Assembly: GCA_965200895.1 (NCBI GenBank)
Contig: CBDAVM010000001.1
Coordinates: 496,001-560,000 of the forward strand
Source: WTFV01 sp965200895
GTDB taxonomy: Bacteria; Acidobacteriota; Vicinamibacteria; Vicinamibacterales; UBA8438
DNA: 64,000 bases
Direction: 5' to 3'
The position numbers and the translations under genes are program-made. Numbering within the stretch: position 1 is the first letter of the stretch; each line of letters starts with the position of its first letter. A model generated the notes under the pieces. It was not told where the DNA came from. It worked only from the letters and a program-made list of their open reading frames with translations, and did not search any database. Shown piece after piece: positions 8,969 to 16,862 of the stretch.

Positions 8969-9760
8969 ATGCAGGCGGGCGCGTCGGAGCCCCGTCCCGT
9001 GAGCAGGATCCGCCGCGCGGTCGGGCTGGCCCGCTCCCTGTTCGTCTATCACGGGATTCCGGGACGGCAGCGACGACTGCGGCGTCTGTACCGGCAGTTC
9101 GTTGCGCCAGGCGATCTCGTCTTCGATCTCGGCGCCCACGTCGGCAACCGGACACGGGCGTTGCGCGCCCTCGACTGCCGGGTGGTCGCGCTGGAGCCGC
9201 AGCCCGACTGCGCGCGGGTGCTGCGACTACTCTTCGGGTGGACGTGTGAGGTGACCATCGTCGAGGCGGCGGTCGGTACGACCGGCGGCCGGGCGCAACT
9301 GACGCTCAACGAACGGCACCCGACCCTGACCACCGCAACGGACTCCTGGCGCGAGGAGCGACAGCGGGACCCGCGTTTCTCCAACATCCGCTGGGACCAC
9401 GCGGTGGCGGTGGCATCCACCACCCTCGACCACCTCATCGACCGGTTCGGAGAGCCCGCCTTCGTGAAGATCGACGTCGAAGGGGGCGAGTCCGACGTGC
9501 TGGCCGGTCTCGGCCGGCCGCTCGCGAACCTCTCGTTCGAGTACCTGCCCGGCGCGCTGTCCGCCGTGCGCGCCTGCGTGGAGCGCCTCGCCGCACTGGG
9601 TCGCTACCGCTACAACTGGTCACCGGGAGAGTCGTTCGAGCTGGCCTCGGACGAGTGGCTGACCGGACATCGACTCCAGGCCGCCCTTTCGACGGCCAGC
9701 GCCCGGCGTTGCTCCGGCGACGTCTACGCGCGTCTGGAAGCAGCATCGCAACCACGATGA
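8969..9760 (+). CDS. FkbM family SAM-dependent methyltransferase
   Basis: A 263-residue methyltransferase with SAM motif I (VFDLGAHVGNRT), the acidic strand VVALEPQPDC and the FkbM hallmark FVKIDVEGGESDVLAG near residue 165. FkbM enzymes O-methylate hydroxyl groups on sugars and natural products. A GTG at 8999, in frame, is an alternative start and removes ten residues. The stop overlaps the next methyltransferase start (ATGA), so both are made together. A methylated sugar or polyol product fits the glycosyltransferases nearby. Confidence 0.9.
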   Translation: MQAGASEPRPVSRIRRAVGLARSLFVYHGIPGRQRRLRRLYRQFVAPGDLVFDLGAHVGNRTRALRALDCRVVALEPQPDCARVLRLLFGWTCEVTIVEAAVGTTGGRAQLTLNERHPTLTTATDSWREERQRDPRFSNIRWDHAVAVASTTLDHLIDRFGEPAFVKIDVEGGESDVLAGLGRPLANLSFEYLPGALSAVRACVERLAALGRYRYNWSPGESFELASDEWLTGHRLQAALSTASARRCSGDVYARLEAASQPR

Positions 9761-10626
9761 CGACCCGCTTCGATCGCGCCCAGATACGGGGGTACTACGA
9801 TCGCCACACGGCGGCCTTCCTGCGCTACGGTCAGGGAGGCGGCGCAGGAGCCATTCACCGGGCGGTACGGGAGCCGGGGGTCGCGACCCGCGAGGCGGCG
9901 TTCCACTACGTGGAGGACTACATCGTCATGCAGCTCGGCCGCGCGTTGCCGGGGATTGCGGAGCCCTCGGTCGTCGACCTCGGCTGCGGCGTCGGCGCCA
10001 GCCTATGCTACCTCGCCGGGCGCCTGCCGATTCGCGGTGTCGGCGTGACGTTGAGCCCGGTACAGGCCCGCCTGGCCGCCGAGCGCATCCGCGGCGCCGG
10101 ACTCCAGCATCGGCTCCGGTGCCTGGAGGGCGACTACGCCGATCCCGGGCTCGATCTGCCCGCGGCGGACCTGGTCTATGCGATCGAGTCGTTCGTCCAC
10201 GGGTCCGATCCCGCCGGGTTCTTCGCCCAGTGCGCACGGGTGGTCCGACCGGGAGGTCTGCTGGTCATCTGCGACGACGTGCTGCGCCCGACCGGAGACC
10301 GCTCGGCCGGCAGAGCGGTCGACCGCTTCCGCCGCGGCTGGCGCATCAACGCGCTGCTGGATCGCGACACGCTGCGCGATCTGGCCAACGATGCGGGATT
10401 CGAACATCGTGCGACGCAGGACCTGACCCCGTTCCTGGAGACGGGCCGCCCGCGTGACCGCCTGCTCGGCCTGCTCGCGACCCTGGTCGGCTGGCTCCCG
10501 GTCGACGCCGGCCTGGGCCACCTGATCGGTGGCAGCGCGCTGACGACGTGTCTGCGGCGCGGTTGGATCGGATACGATCTCGCGCTGTTCCGGCGCGCCG
10601 ACGGTGGGGACACGCCCCATGTCTGA
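9757..10626 (+). CDS. Class I SAM methyltransferase (cyclopropane/sterol MT-like fold)
   Basis: A 289-residue methyltransferase. The N terminus (RGYYDRHTAAFLRYGQGG) followed by motif I VVDLGCGVGAS, GVGVTLSPVQ and a post-I to IV region with LVYAIESFVHGSDP resembles the tocopherol/sarcosine/mycolic acid methyltransferase supergroup. RPGGLLVICDDVL is motif VI. The residues after it (FRRGWRINALL) are those seen in O- or C-methyltransferases of specialised metabolism. It is translationally coupled to the FkbM gene and overlaps the creatininase-family gene by 8 bases, so all three are one operon. Confidence 0.88.
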   Translation: MTTRFDRAQIRGYYDRHTAAFLRYGQGGGAGAIHRAVREPGVATREAAFHYVEDYIVMQLGRALPGIAEPSVVDLGCGVGASLCYLAGRLPIRGVGVTLSPVQARLAAERIRGAGLQHRLRCLEGDYADPGLDLPAADLVYAIESFVHGSDPAGFFAQCARVVRPGGLLVICDDVLRPTGDRSAGRAVDRFRRGWRINALLDRDTLRDLANDAGFEHRATQDLTPFLETGRPRDRLLGLLATLVGWLPVDAGLGHLIGGSALTTCLRRGWIGYDLALFRRADGGDTPHV

Positions 10627-11422
10627 CTGCATCCCGGCCTGGGAATCGATGACCGGCCCCGAGGTCGCGGACCTCGTGCGGCGCGATCCGGTGGTCGTGC
10701 TGCCGCTGGCCGCGGTCGAACAGCACGGACCGCACCTGCCGTTGTCCACGGACCTCGACATCGGACGCGGACTGCTGACGCGGGCCGCCTCCCGCCTGCC
10801 GGCCGGTTTTCCGGTGCGCGCGCTGCCCGCGCTCGCGATCGGCGCCAGCACCGAGCATGTCCAGGCGGGTCTGGCGGGGACCCTCGCCCTCGATTCGGAT
10901 CAACTCGCCGACTGCATCGTCCGGATCGGCGCCGGCCTCGCGGACGCGGGGGTGCGGCGCCTGGTCCTCAGCAACAGCCACGGCGGCAACCGCCACGCCA
11001 TGGAAACGGCGGGGCTGCGTCTGCGGCGCGAGCACCGTCTGCTCGTCGTCAAGGCGACGTACTTCGCGTTCGAGCGGCCGGCGAACGTCGACCTTCCGGA
11101 GGTCGAGTGGCGGCATGGACTGCATGGCGGCGCGGTCGAGACCGCGATGATGCTGCACCTGCACCCGGACCGGGTGCGGCGCCGGCACGTGACGCGTTTC
11201 GCGTCACTCGGCGAAACGCTCGAGGCGGCCGGCGCGCGGATCCTCCCGGAGGGACCGGCTGCGTTCGCGTGGCTCGCCGCCGACATCAACCGCGCCGGCG
11301 CAGCGGGCGACGCGCGTCTCGGCACGTCGGAAATGGGCCGGCGGCTCCTGGAGCACTACGGCGACACGCTGGCCGCGATCATCGACGACGCGCGATCCTT
11401 CCCGATCGAGAAACTCGCCTGA
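10619..11422 (+). CDS. Creatininase-family amidohydrolase (possible FAPy deformylase)
   Basis: A 267-residue creatininase-fold enzyme. Metal ligands are recognisable: Glu and His in VEQHGPHLPL, Asp in STDLDIG, His in NSHGGN and Glu in GGAVETAMM. The family contains creatininase, mycofactocin MftE and ArfB, the archaeal deformylase acting on 2-amino-5-formylamino-6-ribosylaminopyrimidinone phosphate (FAPy). Because GTP cyclohydrolase II lies directly downstream in the opposite direction and a RibD reductase follows, an ArfB-like role on a GTP ring-opening product is a sound inference. Creatinine breakdown is unlikely because no creatinase is nearby. ATG 10619 was chosen over an upstream ATG four codons before it because it overlaps the previous stop. 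Confidence 0.85.
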   Translation: MSDCIPAWESMTGPEVADLVRRDPVVVLPLAAVEQHGPHLPLSTDLDIGRGLLTRAASRLPAGFPVRALPALAIGASTEHVQAGLAGTLALDSDQLADCIVRIGAGLADAGVRRLVLSNSHGGNRHAMETAGLRLRREHRLLVVKATYFAFERPANVDLPEVEWRHGLHGGAVETAMMLHLHPDRVRRRHVTRFASLGETLEAAGARILPEGPAAFAWLAADINRAGAAGDARLGTSEMGRRLLEHYGDTLAAIIDDARSFPIEKLA

Positions 11423-11441
11423 ACCGCGGCGGCCCGCCGAT

Positions 11442-12569
11442 CTACTTGGGCGAAGGGACGCCCGCGAGCATGTCCGCGAGCCAGTGACCGGCGCGTTGCA
11501 TCTTCGCCTTGACGTAGGGCAGGTTGTGGGGGTTCAAGGTGCCGTACAGGGGGCGGCGGTCCTGGACCTCGATACCCCCCGCGCGGAGCGCCTCCATCTT
11601 GGCGGGGTTGTTCGTCAACAGCCGTACTCGGGCGACCCCGAGCGCCTTCAGCATCTCGACCGCCGCGACATACTCCCGTTCGTCGGCCCCGAAACCGAGC
11701 ACACCGTCGGCATCCACCGTGTCGAGGCCGTGCTCCTGCTGCAGCGTATAGGCCCGCAACTTGTTGGCCAGCCCGATGTCGCGTCCTTCCTGACCCATGT
11801 ACAGCAGCACCCCGCCTCCCGATCCGGCGAAGTGCCGCAGGCTGCCCCGCAACTGCTCTCCGCAGTCGCAACGCAGGCTGCCGAAGAGATCGCCGGTGAG
11901 GCAGGCCGAATGAATCCGCACCGGCACCGGATCCGGCCAGTCGCTCTGCCTGCCGACCAGCACCGCCACGTGACCCAGCAGCCCATGCGCCTCGCGGAAG
12001 AAGACGAAGCGCGCGTACTCGGCCTCGGCCAGCGGCACCGGACCCTCGCTGACCTGTGTGACGCGCACGTCCACGTTGCCGGCCAGCTCGTCGATCCGGG
12101 CGCGGGTCACCGACAGGGTGGCGCCGGCCGCGATGGCGCGACGCAACGCCACCGAGTCGTCCGGATCCGCCGTCGCACTGACCACCGCCGGCAGCAACCG
12201 GCCGAGCCTCGCCAGCGTGAGGCCTCCCATCTCGGCCGCGGTCGCCCGTCGCACGTCCCGAGGATCAATCGAGAACCGGCCCTTGGCCATGGCGAGGTGG
12301 AGAATCTGCTCCGGGCCCTCACCGTTCAGCGACAGGCTCACGCCACGGGCGCCGTCCATCGCGGGCCTGGGAACCAGCCCCATCGACAGGGCCCGGTGAC
12401 GGGTCACCACCAGGCGCATCGGCCCTTCGTCCCGCAGCGTCTCCAGCGTCGCCTCGGTCAGCCCGTCGACGGTGGCGAGCAGGGCGCCCGACTCGCCGGC
12501 TGCCGCCACGTGCAGCAGTCTCCCCTGTCGGAAATCGAAAAGTGCGCGTTCGGCGTCGTACATGCCCAT
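11442..12569 (-). CDS. ribA: GTP cyclohydrolase II with N-terminal extension
   Basis: A 375-residue protein whose C-terminal 200 residues are GTP cyclohydrolase II. The zinc Cys set is in HSACLTGDLFGSLRCDCG. QEGRDIGLANKLRAY follows, keeping the Tyr that corresponds to E. coli RibA Tyr105, and LTNNPAKM is conserved. The enzyme opens GTP to the diaminopyrimidine precursor of riboflavin. The first 170 residues form the alternative domain seen in long RibA proteins rather than a recognisable RibB synthase: no RibB catalytic acidic cluster is seen. It diverges from the RibD-type reductase, so it probably serves a dedicated pathway; bulk riboflavin synthesis cannot be excluded. Confidence 0.9.
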   Translation of the reverse strand: MGMYDAERALFDFRQGRLLHVAAAGESGALLATVDGLTEATLETLRDEGPMRLVVTRHRALSMGLVPRPAMDGARGVSLSLNGEGPEQILHLAMAKGRFSIDPRDVRRATAAEMGGLTLARLGRLLPAVVSATADPDDSVALRRAIAAGATLSVTRARIDELAGNVDVRVTQVSEGPVPLAEAEYARFVFFREAHGLLGHVAVLVGRQSDWPDPVPVRIHSACLTGDLFGSLRCDCGEQLRGSLRHFAGSGGGVLLYMGQEGRDIGLANKLRAYTLQQEHGLDTVDADGVLGFGADEREYVAAVEMLKALGVARVRLLTNNPAKMEALRAGGIEVQDRRPLYGTLNPHNLPYVKAKMQRAGHWLADMLAGVPSPK

Positions 12570-12592
12570 ACGTTACATGTTTTCGTTACTGT

Positions 12593-12609
12593 GCTGTTAC
12601 TCTAACAGC
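12593..12609. promoter_or_regulatory. Palindrome in divergent ribA/ribD promoter region
   Basis: A perfect inverted repeat with 7-base arms and a 3-base centre (GCTGTTA-CTC-TAACAGC) sits in the 91-base gap between ribA and the RibD-type reductase. GTTAC occurs three times in the same orientation at 12572, 12585 and 12596. This looks like an operator for a dimeric regulator controlling both genes. No FMN riboswitch fold was recognised here. Confidence 0.45.
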
Positions 12610-12660
12610 CCCTTGGCAACTGTTCCGCCCGCACCGGCCAGCGCCACCGACGCGGGAGGA

Positions 12661-13578
12661 ATGCCGACGCTCGACGCGCACTCCGCGTGGAGGCTGGTAC
12701 GAGCCGTCAGGCCGGGGGCTGCAGCGCCGTTACAGGTCCATGATTCCAGGCCGGATGTTTCGTTGCAAGTGTATCCGTCCGGTGCGTGGGACATCCGCAC
12801 CCGGTTGACCGGAGAGGCGCGTCAGCTCCTCGACCTGTACCTTCCGCTTCGATTGCGCGCGGACCTCGTCATTGCGCAGGCCGGTCAGAGCCTCGACGGC
12901 CGCATCGCAACGGTCAGCGGGCATTCACACTACGTGACCGGGCCCGAGGACATCCGTCGCCTGCACCGCCTGCGAGCCCTGGTCGATGCGGTCATCGTCG
13001 GAGCGGGCACGGTCGACTCCGACGACCCGCGACTGACGGTGCGGCAGGTGGACGGCGAGAACCCGGCCCGCGTGGTCATCGACCCGCGGGACCGGCTCGA
13101 CCGTTCACGACAGGTCTTCCGCGACGGAGCGGCTCCGACCATCGTCGTCCGACAAGAGCCCCCCGCGGGCCGGTCCCCGGAGACGACGGTGCACGAGCGG
13201 TCCGGTGCTCGGGGGCGCACGCGGTGCGGCGAGACCGTCATCGACCTGCCGGCCGACCCGTCCGGGACCATCGATCCGCACAGCGTGCTCGCGGCGCTGC
13301 GCGCGCGCGGCTACCGGCGATTCCTGATCGAGGGCGGGGGCGTCACCGTATCGAGGTTCCTCGACGCGGGGACGGTCGACCGGCTGCATGTCGCGGTCGC
13401 CCCGCTGGTGATCGGCTCCGGCCGACCGGCCTTCACCCTTGCACCGATCGACACGCTGGACGCGGCGATCCGTCCGTCGTGCCGGGTGTTCCGCCTCGGC
13501 GACGACGTGCTGTTCGACCTCGACCTGCGCTCCCCCGCTACGCCGGCAGCGCGAGCAGGTCCACGTGACCGACCATGA
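12661..13578 (+). CDS. RibD-family reductase (stand-alone RibD C-terminal domain)
   Basis: A 305-residue protein with the RibD C-terminal/dihydrofolate-reductase-like fold. The diagnostic parts are AQAGQSLDGRIAT, VDAVIVGAGTVDSDDPRLT, FLIEGGG and the later VAPLVIGSG. The RibD deaminase domain with its HAE zinc site is absent, so it can only reduce the ribosyl side chain of a diaminopyrimidine-type substrate with NADPH. ATG 12661 follows GGGAGGA very closely (one base), which is tighter than usual. Its 3' end overlaps the convergent methyltransferase gene by 41 bases. Together with ribA and the creatininase homologue it outlines the first steps of a GTP-derived pathway. Confidence 0.87.
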   Translation: MPTLDAHSAWRLVRAVRPGAAAPLQVHDSRPDVSLQVYPSGAWDIRTRLTGEARQLLDLYLPLRLRADLVIAQAGQSLDGRIATVSGHSHYVTGPEDIRRLHRLRALVDAVIVGAGTVDSDDPRLTVRQVDGENPARVVIDPRDRLDRSRQVFRDGAAPTIVVRQEPPAGRSPETTVHERSGARGRTRCGETVIDLPADPSGTIDPHSVLAALRARGYRRFLIEGGGVTVSRFLDAGTVDRLHVAVAPLVIGSGRPAFTLAPIDTLDAAIRPSCRVFRLGDDVLFDLDLRSPATPAARAGPRDRP

Positions 13579-14386
13579 GGCCGAAACGGCCGCTCCCGAT
13601 CGTCGCCCGCCGCCGCTGCGCCCAGGCTCGCACCCGCTGCACGACGGCCGGCGCATCGCCGTCGGCCGCTTCCCGAAGCTGCTCCACCGCCGCGGCTTCC
13701 CAGCCGCCGACGAGCGCCCGGGCCAGCTCTGCGTCGCCGGGTCCGAGCCGCCACGGGCTCGGCAGCAACCAGACCCGGCGGTAGCCGGCGGCGCGGAAGA
13801 TCATCTCGGCGTTCAGACCGGCCATCGGACCCAGGGCCGGGCCGAGCCCCTTGTCCCGGCGCTGATGGGCGTTGAACGACCGCCGGACGGTGGTGTCGTC
13901 CGGGTCGTCGACCGGTCGGGGATCGTCGGCCGCGGCCTGCCACTGGAGGCCGCCGTCGTAATTCAACGCGAAGAGCGCCGCGCTCCCCGCCTCGCGGCAG
14001 GCCGCCGCCAGTTCGCGCAGCCAGTCCTTCGACACCAGATCCAGAAGCGCCGACCCCGTCACGAGATCGCCTTCCGACTCCCGGACCGCGTCCAACCCCT
14101 CCGTGGCCAGGTCGCCGACGACGCGCGTAACCGACGCTTCGGCCGGCCCCGCCGCACGTTCGAGCAGACCGGCGTCGCGATCGACCAGCGTCCAGGACCG
14201 GACCCCCGGCAGCCTCGGCGCCAGGTAGCGCAGGTTCGAGCCGGTCCCGCTGCCCAGGTCGACGATGCGTGACCAGCCGCCCGCCCGCCACGCCGGCGCG
14301 AGCAGGGACAGGGCCGCCGCGGCGCGGGACCGGTGGTCGACCGGCTCGCGCAGGGCGAGCCACGCCGGATCGAACGTCGCGCTCAT
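13538..14386 (-). CDS. Class I SAM-dependent methyltransferase
   Basis: A 282-residue methyltransferase. SAM motif I is IVDLGSGTGSNLRYLAP (about residue 41), the ribose-binding acidic strand is WTLVDRDAGLL, and a motif IV-like segment reads GDLVTGSALLDLVS. The C-terminal half (SFNAHQRRDKGLGPALGP) has no clear match to a named family, so the substrate is unknown. The ATG overlaps the stop of the FAH-family gene (ATGA), making it the last gene of a five-gene minus-strand operon. The convergent overlap with the reductase gene is unusually long for this compact region. Confidence 0.83.
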   Translation of the reverse strand: MSATFDPAWLALREPVDHRSRAAAALSLLAPAWRAGGWSRIVDLGSGTGSNLRYLAPRLPGVRSWTLVDRDAGLLERAAGPAEASVTRVVGDLATEGLDAVRESEGDLVTGSALLDLVSKDWLRELAAACREAGSAALFALNYDGGLQWQAAADDPRPVDDPDDTTVRRSFNAHQRRDKGLGPALGPMAGLNAEMIFRAAGYRRVWLLPSPWRLGPGDAELARALVGGWEAAAVEQLREAADGDAPAVVQRVRAWAQRRRATIGSGRFGLMVGHVDLLALPA

Positions 14387-15162
14387 GTCGCGGGGGAATC
14401 CTCGTAGGTGTTGGTCAGCTCGCCCACACCGTCGATGCGCACCGTCACGACGTCGCCGTCCCGCAGCGAACCGACGCCGACCGATGTGCCGCAGGCGATG
14501 ACGTCGCCGGCCTCCAGGGTCATGTCGAACGAGAGGCGGCTGATGAGATCGCCAGGAGTGAAGACCATGTCCGTCACCGGATAGTTCTGCCGCTCCCGGC
14601 CATTGACCTCGGTCCGCACCCGCAGCGCCAGGGGGTCGAGTCCAGTCGCCACCGCCGGCCCGAGAACGCCGAAGGTGTCCGCCGCCTTCGACCGCGTCCA
14701 CTGCGGGAAGCTCGGGTCCTTCTTCAACAGCCCGATGGCCGTCACGTCGTTCACGCAGGTGCACCCGAACAGCGCCGCGCGCGCCTCGGCGGGCCCCGCG
14801 TTGCGGCAGGCGCGGCCGATCACCAGACCGAGCTCGCCCTCGAAGATGATCTTGCCGTCGTAGCCGCGTGGACGCCGGATCGGCTGCGCGGGCCCGTTCA
14901 GAGACGTGTTGGCCTTGATGAAGTAGAGCGGCTCGGCGGGTACGCTGCCATCCATCTTCTCGATGAGGGCGTGGAAGTTGTTGGCGAGGCCGATGATCTT
15001 GCCAGGCGTCACCGGCGCCAGCAGTTCGACCGCGCCGGACGGGATGGAGTCGCCGACCGGCGCATGGCGGCCGAACAGCTCGCCCTCGTGCGGTGTGACC
15101 ATGCCCTCGGCCAGCGTTCCGAACCCCGTCCTGCCGTCGTGGAGAAACCGTACCCAGTGCAT
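14383..15162 (-). CDS. Fumarylacetoacetate hydrolase (FAH) family protein
   Basis: A 259-residue FAH-fold enzyme. KIIGLANNF and YFIKANTSLNGP near the N terminus, the metal motif IIFEGELGLVIG, CTCVNDVTA and FTPGDLISRLSFDMTLEAGD are all family landmarks. FAH enzymes hydrolyse, decarboxylate or hydrate beta-keto or enol acids using Mg2+. Ring-cleavage enzymes would be the usual neighbours in catabolism, but here the gene sits between a methyltransferase and a glycosyltransferase in a pterin/pyrimidine setting, suggesting a biosynthetic role. A good ribosome site (GAGGTGA) precedes the ATG at 15162. Confidence 0.9.
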   Translation of the reverse strand: MHWVRFLHDGRTGFGTLAEGMVTPHEGELFGRHAPVGDSIPSGAVELLAPVTPGKIIGLANNFHALIEKMDGSVPAEPLYFIKANTSLNGPAQPIRRPRGYDGKIIFEGELGLVIGRACRNAGPAEARAALFGCTCVNDVTAIGLLKKDPSFPQWTRSKAADTFGVLGPAVATGLDPLALRVRTEVNGRERQNYPVTDMVFTPGDLISRLSFDMTLEAGDVIACGTSVGVGSLRDGDVVTVRIDGVGELTNTYEDSPAT

Positions 15163-15169
15163 CGTCACC

Positions 15170-16339
15170 TCACGTGGTTCGTCGGACTGCGCCGGCGGCG
15201 GCTCCGCCCGTCGGCGCGCATGCAGCGGCCCGCTCCGGCGCCAACGCCAGGAGGTGCTGCTCGAAAGTCCGCACCGCCGTGTCCCAGTCGGGCAGGGCCG
15301 CAGCGTGGCGCCGGGCCGCCGCGGCCAGCGCCGCCCGCCGCAGCGCCCCCGCCGCCACGCCCCCGCCCTTCCCCGATGCATGGGCCGGCGCGCGCGGATC
15401 CAGGAGCGAGCCTATCGCCGTGGCCAGCTCGCCGTCGTCGCCGGGCGCCGCCAGCAGGGAGGCGTCCGACGGCAGCGTGTCCGGCATCGCGCCGCCGGTC
15501 GTGGCGACCACCGGCAGACCGCGCACCAGCGCCTCGGTCAGCACCATCCCGTAGCCCTCGTAGTGCGATGCGAGCACGACGAGCGAGCTGCCCGCGTAGA
15601 GCCGGTCAAGCACCGGACGCAGGCATTCTCCGGTGAATCGGATGCGGCCGGCAAGCCCGTGCTCCTCCACCAGCGCGCGGACGCGGCGTGCGTGGTCGGG
15701 CGCCCGCTCCAGGCTCCCGGCGCAGACGCAACGCCAGGGCAGGTCGCGGAGCCGCGCGAGCGCGCGCACGAGCACGTCGTGTCCCTTCCGCGGCACGACC
15801 GACGCCACCGAGAGCAACTGCGGGGGCTCGCCGGGGCCGGGACCAGCGGCCGGCGGCGCCGGGTCGGTCCCCGGCCGCGCCACGCGCACGCGGGCCGCGG
15901 GCACACCGAAGCGCCCGAGACCGCGCCGCGTGAAGCTGCTGGTGACAATCACGCCAGCCACCGCGGCCAGCGCCCGCTGTTCCCGGTCCGCCAGGCGCGC
16001 ACGCACCTCGACCGCCAGTCCCGTCTCGTCCGACACCGGATGATGCACCAGGGCCAGGATATGCAGCCGCCTCCGGTGCGCGACAATCGGGTCGGGCAGG
16101 CCGCCCAGCGCCAGCCCGTCGACGAGCACCCGCGACCCGTCGACGAGCCGCTCCAGCACACGGTCCAGGCTCGCCGCCGCGGTGGCGTCGGCGTCGGGGA
16201 ACGTCCCCTCCAGGCCGTGCACGTCCACCCGCCAGCCACGACGCCGCAGGCCGGCCGCCATCCGTGCGTCGTAGATGTAGCCTCCGGTCTGCTGATCGAG
16301 CGGGCCGGGCACGACGAGATGCAGACGCGGTGGGCTCAC
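15170..16339 (-). CDS. Glycosyltransferase family 4
   Basis: A 389-residue GT-B glycosyltransferase. The acceptor domain begins LHLVVPGPLDQQTGGYIYD. The donor domain shows LLSVASVVPRKGHD, RIRFTGE, and the EX7E-type motif in SHYEGYGMVLTEALVRGLPVVA. This transfers a sugar from a nucleotide donor to a small molecule or lipid. The GTG start at 16339 overlaps the stop of the PTPS-like gene in a GTGA arrangement, which fixes the start. The FAH-family gene begins 7 bases after its stop. Confidence 0.92.
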   Translation of the reverse strand: MSPPRLHLVVPGPLDQQTGGYIYDARMAAGLRRRGWRVDVHGLEGTFPDADATAAASLDRVLERLVDGSRVLVDGLALGGLPDPIVAHRRRLHILALVHHPVSDETGLAVEVRARLADREQRALAAVAGVIVTSSFTRRGLGRFGVPAARVRVARPGTDPAPPAAGPGPGEPPQLLSVASVVPRKGHDVLVRALARLRDLPWRCVCAGSLERAPDHARRVRALVEEHGLAGRIRFTGECLRPVLDRLYAGSSLVVLASHYEGYGMVLTEALVRGLPVVATTGGAMPDTLPSDASLLAAPGDDGELATAIGSLLDPRAPAHASGKGGGVAAGALRRAALAAAARRHAAALPDWDTAVRTFEQHLLALAPERAAACAPTGGAAAGAVRRTT

Positions 16340-16734
16340 GGGCGTCCCTCGTAGCGCCCCCAGGCGACGTGGGACTCGTGCAGCGTCACCGCGATGGAAG
16401 TCACCCCGCTGGCGCCCGTCCCGAGATCGCCGGCCCGAACCGCCGCGGCCAGGCGCTCGAATATCTCGCGGGCCAGGAACTCGGTGGTGGTGTTGCGGCC
16501 GGCGAACGCGGGCTCGTCGTCGAGGTTGCGGTAATTGAGGTCCTCCAGAATCGTCCCGAGAACCGCGCCGGCCCGACCGATATCGACCACCATCCCGTCG
16601 GCGTCGAGCTCGGGCCGGGCGAACGTCGCGTCGACGACATAGGTGGCGCCGTGCAGCTTCTGCGCCGGTCCGAAGGCCTCGCCGGTGAAGCTGTGCGCGA
16701 TCATGAAGTGGTCGCGAACGTTGAGGCTGTACAC
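16336..16734 (-). CDS. Degenerate 6-pyruvoyl-tetrahydropterin synthase / QueD-like protein
   Basis: A 132-residue member of the PTPS/QueD family, usual length. AAGGAG stands 10 bases before the GTG at 16734. The family scaffold is clear: AHSFTGEAF, KLHGATYVVDATF, DGMVVDIG, NTTTEFLAREIF and VTLHES. Key residues are missing. The HGH zinc pair is HGA, the catalytic Cys before it is absent, and the Asp-His pair of QueD (LDHxxLN) reads LNYRNLD. The substrate-anchoring Glu in LHES remains. It may bind a pterin without the classical chemistry or perform a different reaction. It lies between a dehydrogenase and a glycosyltransferase gene. Confidence 0.82.
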   Translation of the reverse strand: MYSLNVRDHFMIAHSFTGEAFGPAQKLHGATYVVDATFARPELDADGMVVDIGRAGAVLGTILEDLNYRNLDDEPAFAGRNTTTEFLAREIFERLAAAVRAGDLGTGASGVTSIAVTLHESHVAWGRYEGRP

Positions 16735-16862
16735 GATGCTCGGTCTCCTTCCGCTGTCGCCGTGCGCGACGACGCCGGCCGGTGGACTCCAGCCCGACAA
16801 TCGTCGCCTGCGGCTCCGATTCCCGCCCGGCCAAGCCGGAGATCGAGAGTCTGCACCGCTTC

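Noticed and set aside
10390..10410. tRNA-like T-arm sequence (GGGATTCGAAC)
   Set aside because: It is inside the methyltransferase gene and no acceptor or anticodon stem can be built around it.
11442..13578. Reading ribA and the RibD reductase as the normal riboflavin operon
   Set aside because: The genes are divergent, the deaminase half of RibD and RibB/RibE/RibH are missing, and the neighbours are glycosylation, methylation and lipid-type enzymes; kept only as an alternative.
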